In this document: positions 17,706 through 24,538 of the stretch, piece after piece
Position numbering within the stretch: position 1 is the stretch's first letter
How the letters are laid out: every line of letters begins with the position of its first letter
Assembly (NCBI GenBank): GCA_947478465.1
Contig: CANJWH010000020.1
Coordinates: 1 to 45,264 of the forward strand
DNA length: 45,264 nucleotides
Direction of reading: 5' to 3'
Origin: Bacteroidota bacterium
GTDB taxonomy: Bacteria > Bacteroidota > Bacteroidia > SXHM01
Notes under the pieces: model-generated
The model's database searches: none
The model's input: the letters and a program-made list of their open reading frames with translations, nothing else
What the model was told of the DNA's origin: nothing
Made by a program: the position numbers and the translations under genes

Positions 17706-19630
17706 TTATTACCAACTACCATAAACTCAGTTCTTCTGTTCTGAGCCCGTCCTTCTTCTGTGTCGTTGCTGGCGATTGGAGCAGTTTCGCCAAAGCCTTT
17801 ATAGCTTAATCTTTCGGCAAGAATACCATTAGTGGTAAGGTATTGGTATACAGATTTCGCACGGTTCTCAGAAAGAAGTTGATTGCTTTTATCATCGCCT
17901 ACATTATCGGTATGTCCTCCAATTTCAATTTTCAGGTTTTTATTATTCTGCAAAAGGGCAAGCAGTTTCTGCAATTCGGCAGTTGATTCTTCTTTTAATT
18001 GAAAGGAATTGGTTTCAAAGAAAATGTTTTTCAAAATTACTTTTTCACCAGTTTTAACAGGTTGTAAGCCTACATTAAGCTGATATGGTTTAGTGATGTC
18101 TTTAATATCTTTCAGCGAAAAGTTTTCGGAATAAAACAGGAAGCCTTCTTTTGAAACATTAAGTGCATAATTCTTATTTATAGGTAGACTTACAAGAAAC
18201 TCGCCTTTCTCACTGTTCGAGGTCGATTCCACAACAACTTTGTTCGTTTCTAAATCAATCAACTCAAATTTTGCCACCAAAGGTTTCTTTGTTTCGCTTG
18301 AAAATACGCTGCCTTTTACATAGGTTACCATTGTTGGTCGTGCAGATTCGTATAACTCAAATGAATATAAATCAAGACTGCCGAAACCTCCTTTGCGGTC
18401 AGAAGCAAAGTAAGCCACTTTGCCCGAAGCACCTACAATAAAGCTATCGTCATTATTCCAGGTATTAATTGGATAGCCAAGATTTACAGGTGTTGTCCAG
18501 TTTCCGTTTGCATCTTTGCGTGAATAGAAAATATCTTTTCTTCCCATACCAACATGTCCGTCAGAAGAGAAATAAAGCGTTTGATTGTCGGGGTGAATAA
18601 AAGGACTTTCTTCCTGCCCGGTTGTATTTATAACATCGCCCAGATTAACAGGAACTCCCCATACACCTTGATCTGTAAGTGTGCTGCTCCATAAATCTTT
18701 ATCACCTTTACCACCAGAACGACTACTTGAAAAATAAACAGTTTTTTTATCAGGTGAAAGTGACGGTTGCGACTCCCATTTACTGCTGTTAATAGGATTG
18801 CGTATATTCTGAGGTTCTGTCCAGTTATTGCCCACTTTACGTGAAAAATAAATATCACAGCCCCCCAAACCTTCCGGACGGTTGCAGCCGGTAAAAAACA
18901 TTAGTTGTCCGTCTGGTGAAATAGTTTGAGCACCTTCATTATCCGGTGTATTCAAAGGAGCACCTAAGTTGCGTGCGGTTGTCCATTCACCATCGGCTAA
19001 ACGGCTCTCATAAAAATCCTCTTGTCCGTGGCCGCCACCTGCAGGACGACTATTGCGTGTAATTACAATAGTTTGTTCATCTGCTGTAAGTGCAGGAAAG
19101 TATTCTGCATCAGCTGTATTTACACCTGCGCCTAAATTTTTAGGGTCAAAAGGAACCGGTTTTTTCATGGCTTCGCTGCCAAACTCAGCAGTAAGTAAAT
19201 TTTTCCTTGCCTTTTCGCGTGTTTCGGGTCGCGTGCCTTTGTATTCTAGAAATTTTTGAAGACTGGTTTTTGCATCATCGTATTTTCCGCCCATCATTTG
19301 GATATTTCCCAAAATAAAAAAAGCATTTGGAAAGAAATCAGGGTTTGTTGTTATAACTTTTCTGTATTGAGCAATTGCCTGCTCATACTCTTCCATTTCT
19401 GTATAAATATCGGCAAGCATAATACGCGCTTCCAGAAATTTGTCATCAGAATCAAGTGCTTTTAAAAGTGTGGTTCTTGCCTGTTCATCATTTCGTGCGT
19501 TATAGTATTCCAGTGCTGTTTCGTAAAGATTGATAGCACGTTTTGATTCCGTAGTGTATTTCTTTGGTTGAGCAAAGGTTGAAAAAGCTAAGAAGCAAGA
19601 AACAATAAATAAAAGGAGTAATTTTTTCAT
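17702..19630 (-). CDS. TPR / PD40 beta-propeller / CRD / OmpA protein, PorE-like
   Basis: A 642-residue periplasmic-side outer-membrane protein. Order of domains: signal peptide (M-K-K-L-L-L-L-F ... F-A-Q), TPR repeats (about 25-140), a PD40/WD40-like beta-propeller (about 155-440; repeated S-P-D-x-x-x-x-x-F-x-S-x-R and D-I-Y/D-L-Y-S turns), a carboxypeptidase-regulatory-like beta-sandwich (about 440-515; V-K-G-S-V-F-S-S-E-T-K-K-P-L), and an OmpA-C peptidoglycan-binding domain (about 525-640; G-G-H-T-D-N-V-G-D, L-S-E-N-R-A-K-S-V). This is the architecture of the T9SS protein PorE, which tethers the secretion machine to peptidoglycan; however, Bacteroidota carry many paralogues, so identity is not proven. 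An I-V-S-C in the signal region could be a lipobox. ATG 19630 overlaps the queE stop, so coupling is likely. Confidence 0.82.
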   Translation of the reverse strand: MKKLLLLFIVSCFLAFSTFAQPKKYTTESKRAINLYETALEYYNARNDEQARTTLLKALDSDDKFLEARIMLADIYTEMEEYEQAIAQYRKVITTNPDFFPNAFFILGNIQMMGGKYDDAKTSLQKFLEYKGTRPETREKARKNLLTAEFGSEAMKKPVPFDPKNLGAGVNTADAEYFPALTADEQTIVITRNSRPAGGGHGQEDFYESRLADGEWTTARNLGAPLNTPDNEGAQTISPDGQLMFFTGCNRPEGLGGCDIYFSRKVGNNWTEPQNIRNPINSSKWESQPSLSPDKKTVYFSSSRSGGKGDKDLWSSTLTDQGVWGVPVNLGDVINTTGQEESPFIHPDNQTLYFSSDGHVGMGRKDIFYSRKDANGNWTTPVNLGYPINTWNNDDSFIVGASGKVAYFASDRKGGFGSLDLYSFELYESARPTMVTYVKGSVFSSETKKPLVAKFELIDLETNKVVVESTSNSEKGEFLVSLPINKNYALNVSKEGFLFYSENFSLKDIKDITKPYQLNVGLQPVKTGEKVILKNIFFETNSFQLKEESTAELQKLLALLQNNKNLKIEIGGHTDNVGDDKSNQLLSENRAKSVYQYLTTNGILAERLSYKGFGETAPIASNDTEEGRAQNRRTEFMVVGNN

Positions 19631-20262
19631 TAAGGTATGTTCATGTATTTGTGTGTTTGCAGCGAAATGTTCCATTTTGGATGCTGCATTACATATTCAG
19701 TAATTAATGGCATCATTTCTTTTGCCTTACTCCATTCGGGCTGAAGAAATAGTATGCAATTTTCATTTGCTAAGGCAGCATTTTTCTCTGCCCATTCAAA
19801 ATCATTTTTGTTGTGGATAATGACCTTCAATTCGTGTGCTTTAGCAAATACTTCAGGCAAAGGTGATGCCGTTTTTTTTGGCGAGAGGCAAATCCAGTCA
19901 AAATTTCCGCTTAAAGGATATGCTCCTGAAGTTTCTAGGTAGATTGTTATACCTTTTCTTTTAAGTTCAGCACAGAGGTAATCAAGGTTGTAGGTAAGTG
20001 GTTCGCCTCCCGTAATCACCACTGCTCTTGATGGATTGTTAAGTGCGTTTGCAACTATTGTATCCGTATTTGTCAGCGGATGAAGCGAAGCGTCCCATGA
20101 TTCTTTAACATCACACCAGTGGCAACCTACATCACAGCCACCTACACGAATAAACCATGCAGGTTTTCCACTATGAAAACCTTCGCCCTGAATGGTGTAA
20201 AATTCTTCCATTAACGGCAGTGTTTTACCCTTCTTTAACAATGTATCATCTTCTACCTTCAA
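19630..20262 (-). CDS. queE: 7-carboxy-7-deazaguanine synthase (QueE)
   Basis: QueE is a radical-SAM enzyme that converts 6-carboxytetrahydropterin to 7-carboxy-7-deazaguanine on the way to queuosine and other 7-deazaguanines. The 210-residue protein has M-E-E-F-Y-T-I-Q-G-E-G, the cluster motif G-G-C-D-V-G-C-H-W-C-D (C-x3-C-x2-C), V-I-T-G-G-E-P-L, and the C-terminal Q-T-H-K-Y-M-N-I-P. The start is taken as TTG 20262, the first start codon after an in-frame stop, because the next ATG (20211) would remove residues that homologues normally keep (K-T-L-P-L-M-E-E-F). QueC and QueD are not in the window. The stop overlaps the next gene's ATG. Confidence 0.92.
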   Translation of the reverse strand: MKVEDDTLLKKGKTLPLMEEFYTIQGEGFHSGKPAWFIRVGGCDVGCHWCDVKESWDASLHPLTNTDTIVANALNNPSRAVVITGGEPLTYNLDYLCAELKRKGITIYLETSGAYPLSGNFDWICLSPKKTASPLPEVFAKAHELKVIIHNKNDFEWAEKNAALANENCILFLQPEWSKAKEMMPLITEYVMQHPKWNISLQTHKYMNIP

Positions 20263-20286
20263 AATCGTGTTATTTGTTTATGGCTT

Positions 20287-20294
20287 CAAAATTA
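20287..20294 (-). promoter_or_regulatory. TAnnTTTG -7 element (TAATTTTG) for queE
   Basis: On the minus strand TAATTTTG matches the consensus and lies 24 bases ahead of the TTG start. No -33 element was recognised. Confidence 0.35.
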
Positions 20295-20386
20295 ATTCTT
20301 TTAGCTATGCAGGCATGTCGTTTGTCGAGACTTATGAACATTAAAGTATAGCTTATGGTATAAATCACTAATTAATTAAGTATAGC

Positions 20387-21013
20387 ATGACTGAAGCCCG
20401 ACTGTTTGATGACTCAAAACACTTAGACCTTATTTACCAGCTATTCGGTTTTGACCGGATAATGACGGAGAAAGATTTGTTGCTTGTTTTTCGTGATGAA
20501 ATGACCAATGAAACTGTTCATGATCTTTTAGCAATTGCTGAAATAAAAATGAAAGGAGCCAGTGGTGAGAAAAAATTAATTCGCAGAGTGTTTAATATAT
20601 TAGTTGAATGTGTGCAGAATATTGTCAATCATGCAGACGTATCTCCCATAAAAAAATTAAACCAGGCCGCCATACTTGTTATAGGAAAAGGCATTGACCA
20701 TTATTTTGTTATTACGGGAAACCTGATACGAAATGAGCGCATTGAAATGTTGAAAGAAATTATTGATCTTATTAATGGCTTAAGCCCTGAAGTGATAAGG
20801 GATTATTATACAGAAAAGATGAAAATTGCAGAGTTTTCCGCTAAAGGTGGTGCGGGTCTTGGCTTGTTAGATATTTCACGTAGAAGTGGCAGAAAAATGG
20901 AATACGATTTCCGTCCGGTAAATGATGGTTTCTCTTATTTTTCATTCAAGGTTAATATTGCATTTGAACATTCCTTAATTGAAAGTCATGAGGTAGTTAA
21001 CAAAAAAGGCTAA
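20387..21013 (+). CDS. SiaB-family (DUF6272) HATPase-like protein
   Basis: A 208-residue cytoplasmic protein. It has an N-box-like L-V-E-C-V-Q-N-I-V-N-H-A (about 72-83) and a G-box-like G-G-A-G-L-G-L-L-D-I-S-R-R-S-G (about 153-167), the pattern of SiaB-type serine kinases related to anti-sigma kinases. In Pseudomonas aeruginosa SiaB phosphorylates the partner protein SiaC in a switch that controls c-di-GMP and biofilm formation. No siaC/DUF1987 gene is adjacent; a STAS-domain protein lies 11 kb away in the window and might or might not be connected. It is monocistronic, with a terminator overlapping its stop. Confidence 0.78.
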   Translation: MTEARLFDDSKHLDLIYQLFGFDRIMTEKDLLLVFRDEMTNETVHDLLAIAEIKMKGASGEKKLIRRVFNILVECVQNIVNHADVSPIKKLNQAAILVIGKGIDHYFVITGNLIRNERIEMLKEIIDLINGLSPEVIRDYYTEKMKIAEFSAKGGAGLGLLDISRRSGRKMEYDFRPVNDGFSYFSFKVNIAFEHSLIESHEVVNKKG

Positions 21014-21040
21014 AACATTTTTCAGATGCCTTAGCCTTTT
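21004..21040. terminator. Bidirectional terminator between SiaB-like and HNH/AP2 genes
   Basis: AAAAGGCTAA (21004-21013) and TTAGCCTTTT (21031-21040) pair perfectly. The left arm includes the SiaB-like stop codon. A and T runs on both sides let it serve the two convergent genes. Confidence 0.75.
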
Positions 21041-21061
21041 CCGCTTTATTAAAGCAGTGCC

Positions 21062-21652
21062 TTATTTTTTCTTTTTAGTTTTAGCTTTATCTTTTGACTT
21101 AGCTTTTGCTTTTGTTCCAGACTTTATTTTATTCAAGCTGTTGGTTTCACCAAATAGTTCACGTGATTTTTTATTGTAAGCCTTTGCTGCTTCTTCAGCA
21201 GTTTTGAAAAAACCAAGATTGTAGTTTACTTTTTTATGATACAAATTTGCTCTAAAGCGTTTGTTCTCTTTAGTAACACCGCGATAACCACTGCTGTTTT
21301 TGGTGCTGCTGTTAGATCTGCGTAACTCACTCATTGTTACATATTCCAAATTCTCGATTCGGCAATCCTGAACATTTCCATTCTTAAAACGCAGAAATAA
21401 TTTGCGATTGCTCTTTGGTTTTTTCACAAATTTATCAGCAATCCAGCGATGCAAATAAATGGTTTCGTATACCGGCCCTTTTTTGGTTGTTATACAGCGT
21501 TGGTAAATTGGATATCCGCTTGAATGAGCACGCAGGTTGTCCATGAAATTAAGCGATGAAAGTTTTTTGTCGCCTTTCAAAGCTTTGTAACCTTTGTCAT
21601 CAAGAACAGCACTTTTATCCTTGGCGTTTTTTAGTTTGATTTTGTAACTCAT
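21062..21652 (-). CDS. HNH-like / AP2-domain DNA-binding protein with lysine-rich tail
   Basis: A 196-residue basic protein. The middle (about 50-110) resembles the degenerate HNH module of phage-type HNH-AP2 proteins (Y-L-H-R-W-I-A-D-K-F-V ... R-F-K-N-G-N-V-Q-D-C-R-I-E-N-L-E-Y-V-T). An AP2/ERF-like DNA-binding domain follows (about 119-172; S-G-Y-R-G-V-T ... F-K-T-A-E-E-A-A-K-A-Y-N-K). The last 22 residues are almost all lysine, alanine, serine and threonine. Such proteins are often mobile homing-endonuclease-like genes, but only the second histidine-bearing part of HNH is visible, so cleavage is doubtful. It follows folD by 12 bases, an unusual place for a selfish gene. Confidence 0.7.
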   Translation of the reverse strand: MSYKIKLKNAKDKSAVLDDKGYKALKGDKKLSSLNFMDNLRAHSSGYPIYQRCITTKKGPVYETIYLHRWIADKFVKKPKSNRKLFLRFKNGNVQDCRIENLEYVTMSELRRSNSSTKNSSGYRGVTKENKRFRANLYHKKVNYNLGFFKTAEEAAKAYNKKSRELFGETNSLNKIKSGTKAKAKSKDKAKTKKKK

Positions 21653-21664
21653 GTGGTTTTGGTG

Positions 21665-22552
21665 TTAGTGGTTAATACTCAATTTGTTGCTCAAAGATAA
21701 TAAAGTATTTTTCAATAAAGCAACAATTGTCATCGGGCCAACACCTCCGGGTACAGGCGTGATGTAACTGCACTTTGGTGCCACCTCATCAAAATCAACG
21801 TCTCCCATAATACGGTAGCCTTTATCAGTTCCTGGTGCTTCTACCCGTGTGATACCCACATCTATAACAACAACACCCTGCTTTACCATATTGGCTTTCA
21901 CGAAACCAGGTTTACCCAAAGCAACTACTAAAATATCGGCTTCGCGGGTATATTTTTCTATGTCAGGAGTGCGGCTGTGACAAAGTGTTACGGTGCAGTT
22001 CCCAGGATAGGTATTTCTTGATAATAAAATACTTACAGGTGAGCCTACAATATTGCTTCTGCCAATAACTACACAATGTTTGCCTGCCGTTTCAATTCTA
22101 TAGCGTTCCAGCAATTGCATAATGCCATATGGGGTAGCCGAAACAAACGTGGGAAGGTTAAGAGCCAGTTTGCCTACATTTAATGGATGAAAGCCATCAA
22201 CATCCTTTTCTGGTACAATAGTTTCGGTTACTTTTTTTTCTGAAATGTGTTTTGGTAGTGGAAGTTGAACAATTAGTCCGTCAATATCTTCGTCTTTATT
22301 AATTTTTAGTACTTCCTCAAGCAGTTCTTCTTCTGAAGTATCTGATGGAAACCGAATTAGAGTGCTGTTAAAACCAACTTTTTTGCAGGCTTTTACTTTT
22401 GATGCTATATAAGTTTCGCTGGCTCCATCATTTCCCACCAGAATAGCGGCAAGATGAGGTCTTTTTCCGCCATTTTTAAGAATGTGTTCTACTTCAAGGG
22501 CAAGTTCTGCCTTTATTGTTTCTGCTGTTTGTTTGCCGTCAATTAATATCAT
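21665..22552 (-). CDS. folD: Bifunctional methylenetetrahydrofolate dehydrogenase / cyclohydrolase
   Basis: FolD interconverts 5,10-methylene- and 10-formyl-tetrahydrofolate, supplying one-carbon units for purine and formyl-Met synthesis. The 295-residue protein shows the catalytic [11 protein letters not shown] region (active-site Y and K), the [10 protein letters not shown] motif, the Rossmann segment [12 protein letters not shown], and the C-terminal [10 protein letters not shown]. Length and residues are normal. It is followed closely by the HNH/AP2 gene, probably on one transcript. Confidence 0.97.
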   Translation of the reverse strand: MILIDGKQTAETIKAELALEVEHILKNGGKRPHLAAILVGNDGASETYIASKVKACKKVGFNSTLIRFPSDTSEEELLEEVLKINKDEDIDGLIVQLPLPKHISEKKVTETIVPEKDVDGFHPLNVGKLALNLPTFVSATPYGIMQLLERYRIETAGKHCVVIGRSNIVGSPVSILLSRNTYPGNCTVTLCHSRTPDIEKYTREADILVVALGKPGFVKANMVKQGVVVIDVGITRVEAPGTDKGYRIMGDVDFDEVAPKCSYITPVPGGVGPMTIVALLKNTLLSLSNKLSINH

Positions 22553-22574
22553 TCCGGAATAAAATCGTTTGTCA

Positions 22575-22582
22575 CAAAAGTA
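22575..22582 (-). promoter_or_regulatory. TAnnTTTG -7 element (TACTTTTG) for folD
   Basis: Minus-strand consensus 22 bases ahead of the folD ATG; no clear -33 element. Confidence 0.4.
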
Positions 22583-22628
22583 GAAAAATAGGTGTCGGGT
22601 TAGAAAAAGTATTCCCGTGTTTCTTTGC

Positions 22629-23597
22629 TTATGGAGTAACCGAGAGCAAAAATTTCTGTTTCATTTCGGTCTTTTCAAACATCCCGCTTATGTCGCGGTA
22701 TTGAGGCACTGTGCTGCCATCCCACCCGGCACCATTATTTTGCATTCCACTCATACCTGCCATGCTGTTATTGGGATATCCGGCCATACTGCCCATACCG
22801 TTCATCCCATTCATACTGTTCAATCCGTTTATGCCACCCATAGAACCTGTATTCTGCATGCCACCACCTGTTCCGTTGCCCATGCCTCCGTAGGTTTGCA
22901 TACCACCTCCGTTTACCACGCTGGCGCCATTGTTAGTATTTAAACTGCTTAGGTTAGCGTTGTCCATATCTGCTGGACGTTCAACCGCAAATATCTCAAC
23001 ACCAAGTGTTAGTTCTTTTGTAAGTTCTTCAGCCATAAAACCGTTTCCAAATAACTCACTCAGTGGTATAGCCATTTCATAAACAAGGGTGTTAGTACTG
23101 TCCCAATTCATTGCTATTAGAATGCCTTTGCTTTCCTTCATTGGAAATGTTCCGTTTTGGTTAGCAAATCCTTCCGTAAGCATTACATAATTGTTTAAAA
23201 GAAAATGTGCTTTTATCCCGTCAACTCCTCCCTGATCTTCAACATATATCTCTTCTGTTTCTTCTCCCTTGACATTTTTTTTAAGGGGAAACTGAATGGA
23301 GGCATCCAGCTTATTTTTTCCTTTACGGATAATGCTTACTTCCATTCCAGCCTTCATGATTTTATCCTGATTTACAGGATCTGGACATTGAAAACAGAGG
23401 TAAAGTGTGCTATCATCATTGCCAAAAGAAAACATTAGTTGTGTTTTTGCTTCATACAAATTAAATGGGGTAACCCATTCCTTATAGTTGCCGTCAACGT
23501 TAACAGGCTTTGTTATGCGTTTTGATTGTGTTGTTGTTTGTGAAAAGCAACACGATGAAAGTGCCGTGAAAAGAAGGATGTTTATAATTCTGAACAT
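22629..23597 (-). CDS. Exported protein with CBM9/DOMON-like domain and Met/Gly/Asn-rich region
   Basis: A 322-residue protein with a signal peptide ([20 protein letters not shown]). The double cysteine could be a lipobox (L-S-S-C), so it may be a lipoprotein. Residues of about 28-215 look like a carbohydrate-binding CBM9/DOMON-like beta-sandwich: [21 protein letters not shown], and L-V-Y-E-M-A-I-P-L. Residues of about 225-295 are low complexity, built from glycine, methionine and asparagine (repeats such as G-M-N-G-M-G-S-M). A last conserved-looking stretch follows. ATG 23597 was chosen over an upstream TTG that lies inside the -7 element. Function unknown; a methionine-rich tract could bind copper, but that is speculative. 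Confidence 0.6.
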   Translation of the reverse strand: MFRIINILLFTALSSCCFSQTTTQSKRITKPVNVDGNYKEWVTPFNLYEAKTQLMFSFGNDDSTLYLCFQCPDPVNQDKIMKAGMEVSIIRKGKNKLDASIQFPLKKNVKGEETEEIYVEDQGGVDGIKAHFLLNNYVMLTEGFANQNGTFPMKESKGILIAMNWDSTNTLVYEMAIPLSELFGNGFMAEELTKELTLGVEIFAVERPADMDNANLSSLNTNNGASVVNGGGMQTYGGMGNGTGGGMQNTGSMGGINGLNSMNGMNGMGSMAGYPNNSMAGMSGMQNNGAGWDGSTVPQYRDISGMFEKTEMKQKFLLSVTP

Positions 23598-23603
23598 GGG
23601 GTG

Positions 23604-23611
23604 CAAAAGTA
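23604..23611 (-). promoter_or_regulatory. TAnnTTTG -7 element (TACTTTTG) close to the 23597 start
   Basis: Minus-strand consensus that ends only six bases before the ATG at 23597. If used, the transcript would be nearly leaderless and the upstream TTG start would be excluded. Confidence 0.4.
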
Positions 23612-23645
23612 CTAAATAAGGGGTTGTGATTGGTTTGTTCTCTGA

Positions 23646-23948
23646 TTATCGTTGTCCACAGAGCTTTCTGTAATCTTCATCATTCCCGGCTCTTAGTTTC
23701 ACCCAAACATTCAGTTGTTTGTGTACTTTGTTTTCCATGCGGCAAAAAAGGGCGGTATAATGAATGCCTTTATTGACTGAATTTAATCCATTGATTTGTT
23801 CTGATTTCTTAAGGTGAAAATCAGTGTTGTTGAAATAATAGGATTTTTGTTGAGTAGCCATTGAAGTATAATTCACTTTCCGCACCTGAGCAAAAGCGGA
23901 CGAAGTAATAAAGACACCAACCACAAAAAGAAAAAGGGTTTTAAGCAT
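23646..23948 (-). CDS. Small exported protein of unknown function
   Basis: A 100-residue protein with a clear signal peptide (M-L-K-T-L-F-L-F-V-V-G-V-F-I-T-S-S-A-F-A-Q). The mature part of about 79 residues is basic, with two cysteines (A-L-F-C-R-M and K-L-C-G-Q-R at the very end) that could form a disulfide. The ATG at 23948 was chosen because the longer frame to 23990 runs through the divergent promoter region. I do not recognise the family. Similar short exported proteins with a late K-L-C are common in Bacteroidota but uncharacterised, and the neighbours give no clue. Confidence 0.5.
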   Translation of the reverse strand: MLKTLFLFVVGVFITSSAFAQVRKVNYTSMATQQKSYYFNNTDFHLKKSEQINGLNSVNKGIHYTALFCRMENKVHKQLNVWVKLRAGNDEDYRKLCGQR

Positions 23949-23955
23949 TCTTTGT

Positions 23956-23984
23956 TTTGTCGTGCAAAGATACAGATACCTTTG
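23956..23984 (+). promoter_or_regulatory. Promoter for the RluF-like gene
   Basis: TTTG (23956-23959), a 17-base spacer and TACCTTTG (23977-23984) match the two-part consensus. The element ends nine bases before the ATG at 23994, predicting a very short leader. Confidence 0.5.
23965..23972 (-). promoter_or_regulatory. Divergent -7 element (TATCTTTG) for the 23948 gene
   Basis: Minus-strand consensus, only four bases from the -7 element of the plus-strand promoter. A minus-strand TTTG at 23988-23991 could be its -33 half, though the 15-base spacer is short. Confidence 0.45.
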
Positions 23985-23993
23985 CAGCAAAGC

Positions 23994-24536
23994 ATGAAAG
24001 CCCCAAAGAACTTTATTTACATAGCTTACAACAAACCGGTTGGCATTATTTGCACTACTGAAAAAATTGAAGGTAATATCATTGATGCCATTAACTATCC
24101 CGAAAGGATTTTACCTGTTGGCAGATTAGATAAAGCATCGGAAGGGTTGATACTGATGACCAATGACGGAGCCATTATGAATAAGATAACGCATCCTGAT
24201 TTTGAACATGAAAAGGAATATGTCGTTACACTTAACCTGCCGCTTCGTACTCAGTTTGTAAAGGCAGTTGCCGAAGGAATGGACATCGGCATTGGAATTA
24301 CTGATCCGTGCGTTATAACTCCTGAATCTGGTAGCAGACGAATCTTTCGTATTATATTAAAACAAGGTATTAACCGCCAGATACGCAGAATGTGCAATGT
24401 GTTTGGTTATCAGGTTTTGAAGTTGCAGCGCGTGCGCATTATGAATATCAATCTTGGTAAATTAAAGGTAGGTGAGTGGCGACACTTAACCGAAGAAGAA
24501 AAGACGGAACTATTTGCGAGTTTTGCTAAACACTAA
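23994..24536 (+). CDS. RluF/RsuA-type 23S rRNA pseudouridine synthase without S4 domain
   Basis: A 180-residue pseudouridine synthase of the RsuA/RluB/E/F family. Visible are Y-I-A-Y-N-K-P-V-G-I-I-C-T-T, the catalytic motif V-G-R-L-D-K-A-S-E-G-L-I-L-M-T-N-D-G with its aspartate, H-E-K-E-Y-V-V-T, and I-N-R-Q-I-R-R-M-C. The segment after G-I-I-C-T-T-E resembles RluF, which modifies U2604 of 23S rRNA. RluF normally has an N-terminal S4 RNA-binding domain; it is absent here, because the frame upstream contains the promoter. RluE-type enzymes also lack S4, so the target uridine is not settled. It converges on the GH105 gene with two bases between stops. Confidence 0.88.
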   Translation: MKAPKNFIYIAYNKPVGIICTTEKIEGNIIDAINYPERILPVGRLDKASEGLILMTNDGAIMNKITHPDFEHEKEYVVTLNLPLRTQFVKAVAEGMDIGIGITDPCVITPESGSRRIFRIILKQGINRQIRRMCNVFGYQVLKLQRVRIMNINLGKLKVGEWRHLTEEEKTELFASFAKH

Positions 24537-24538
24537 CT

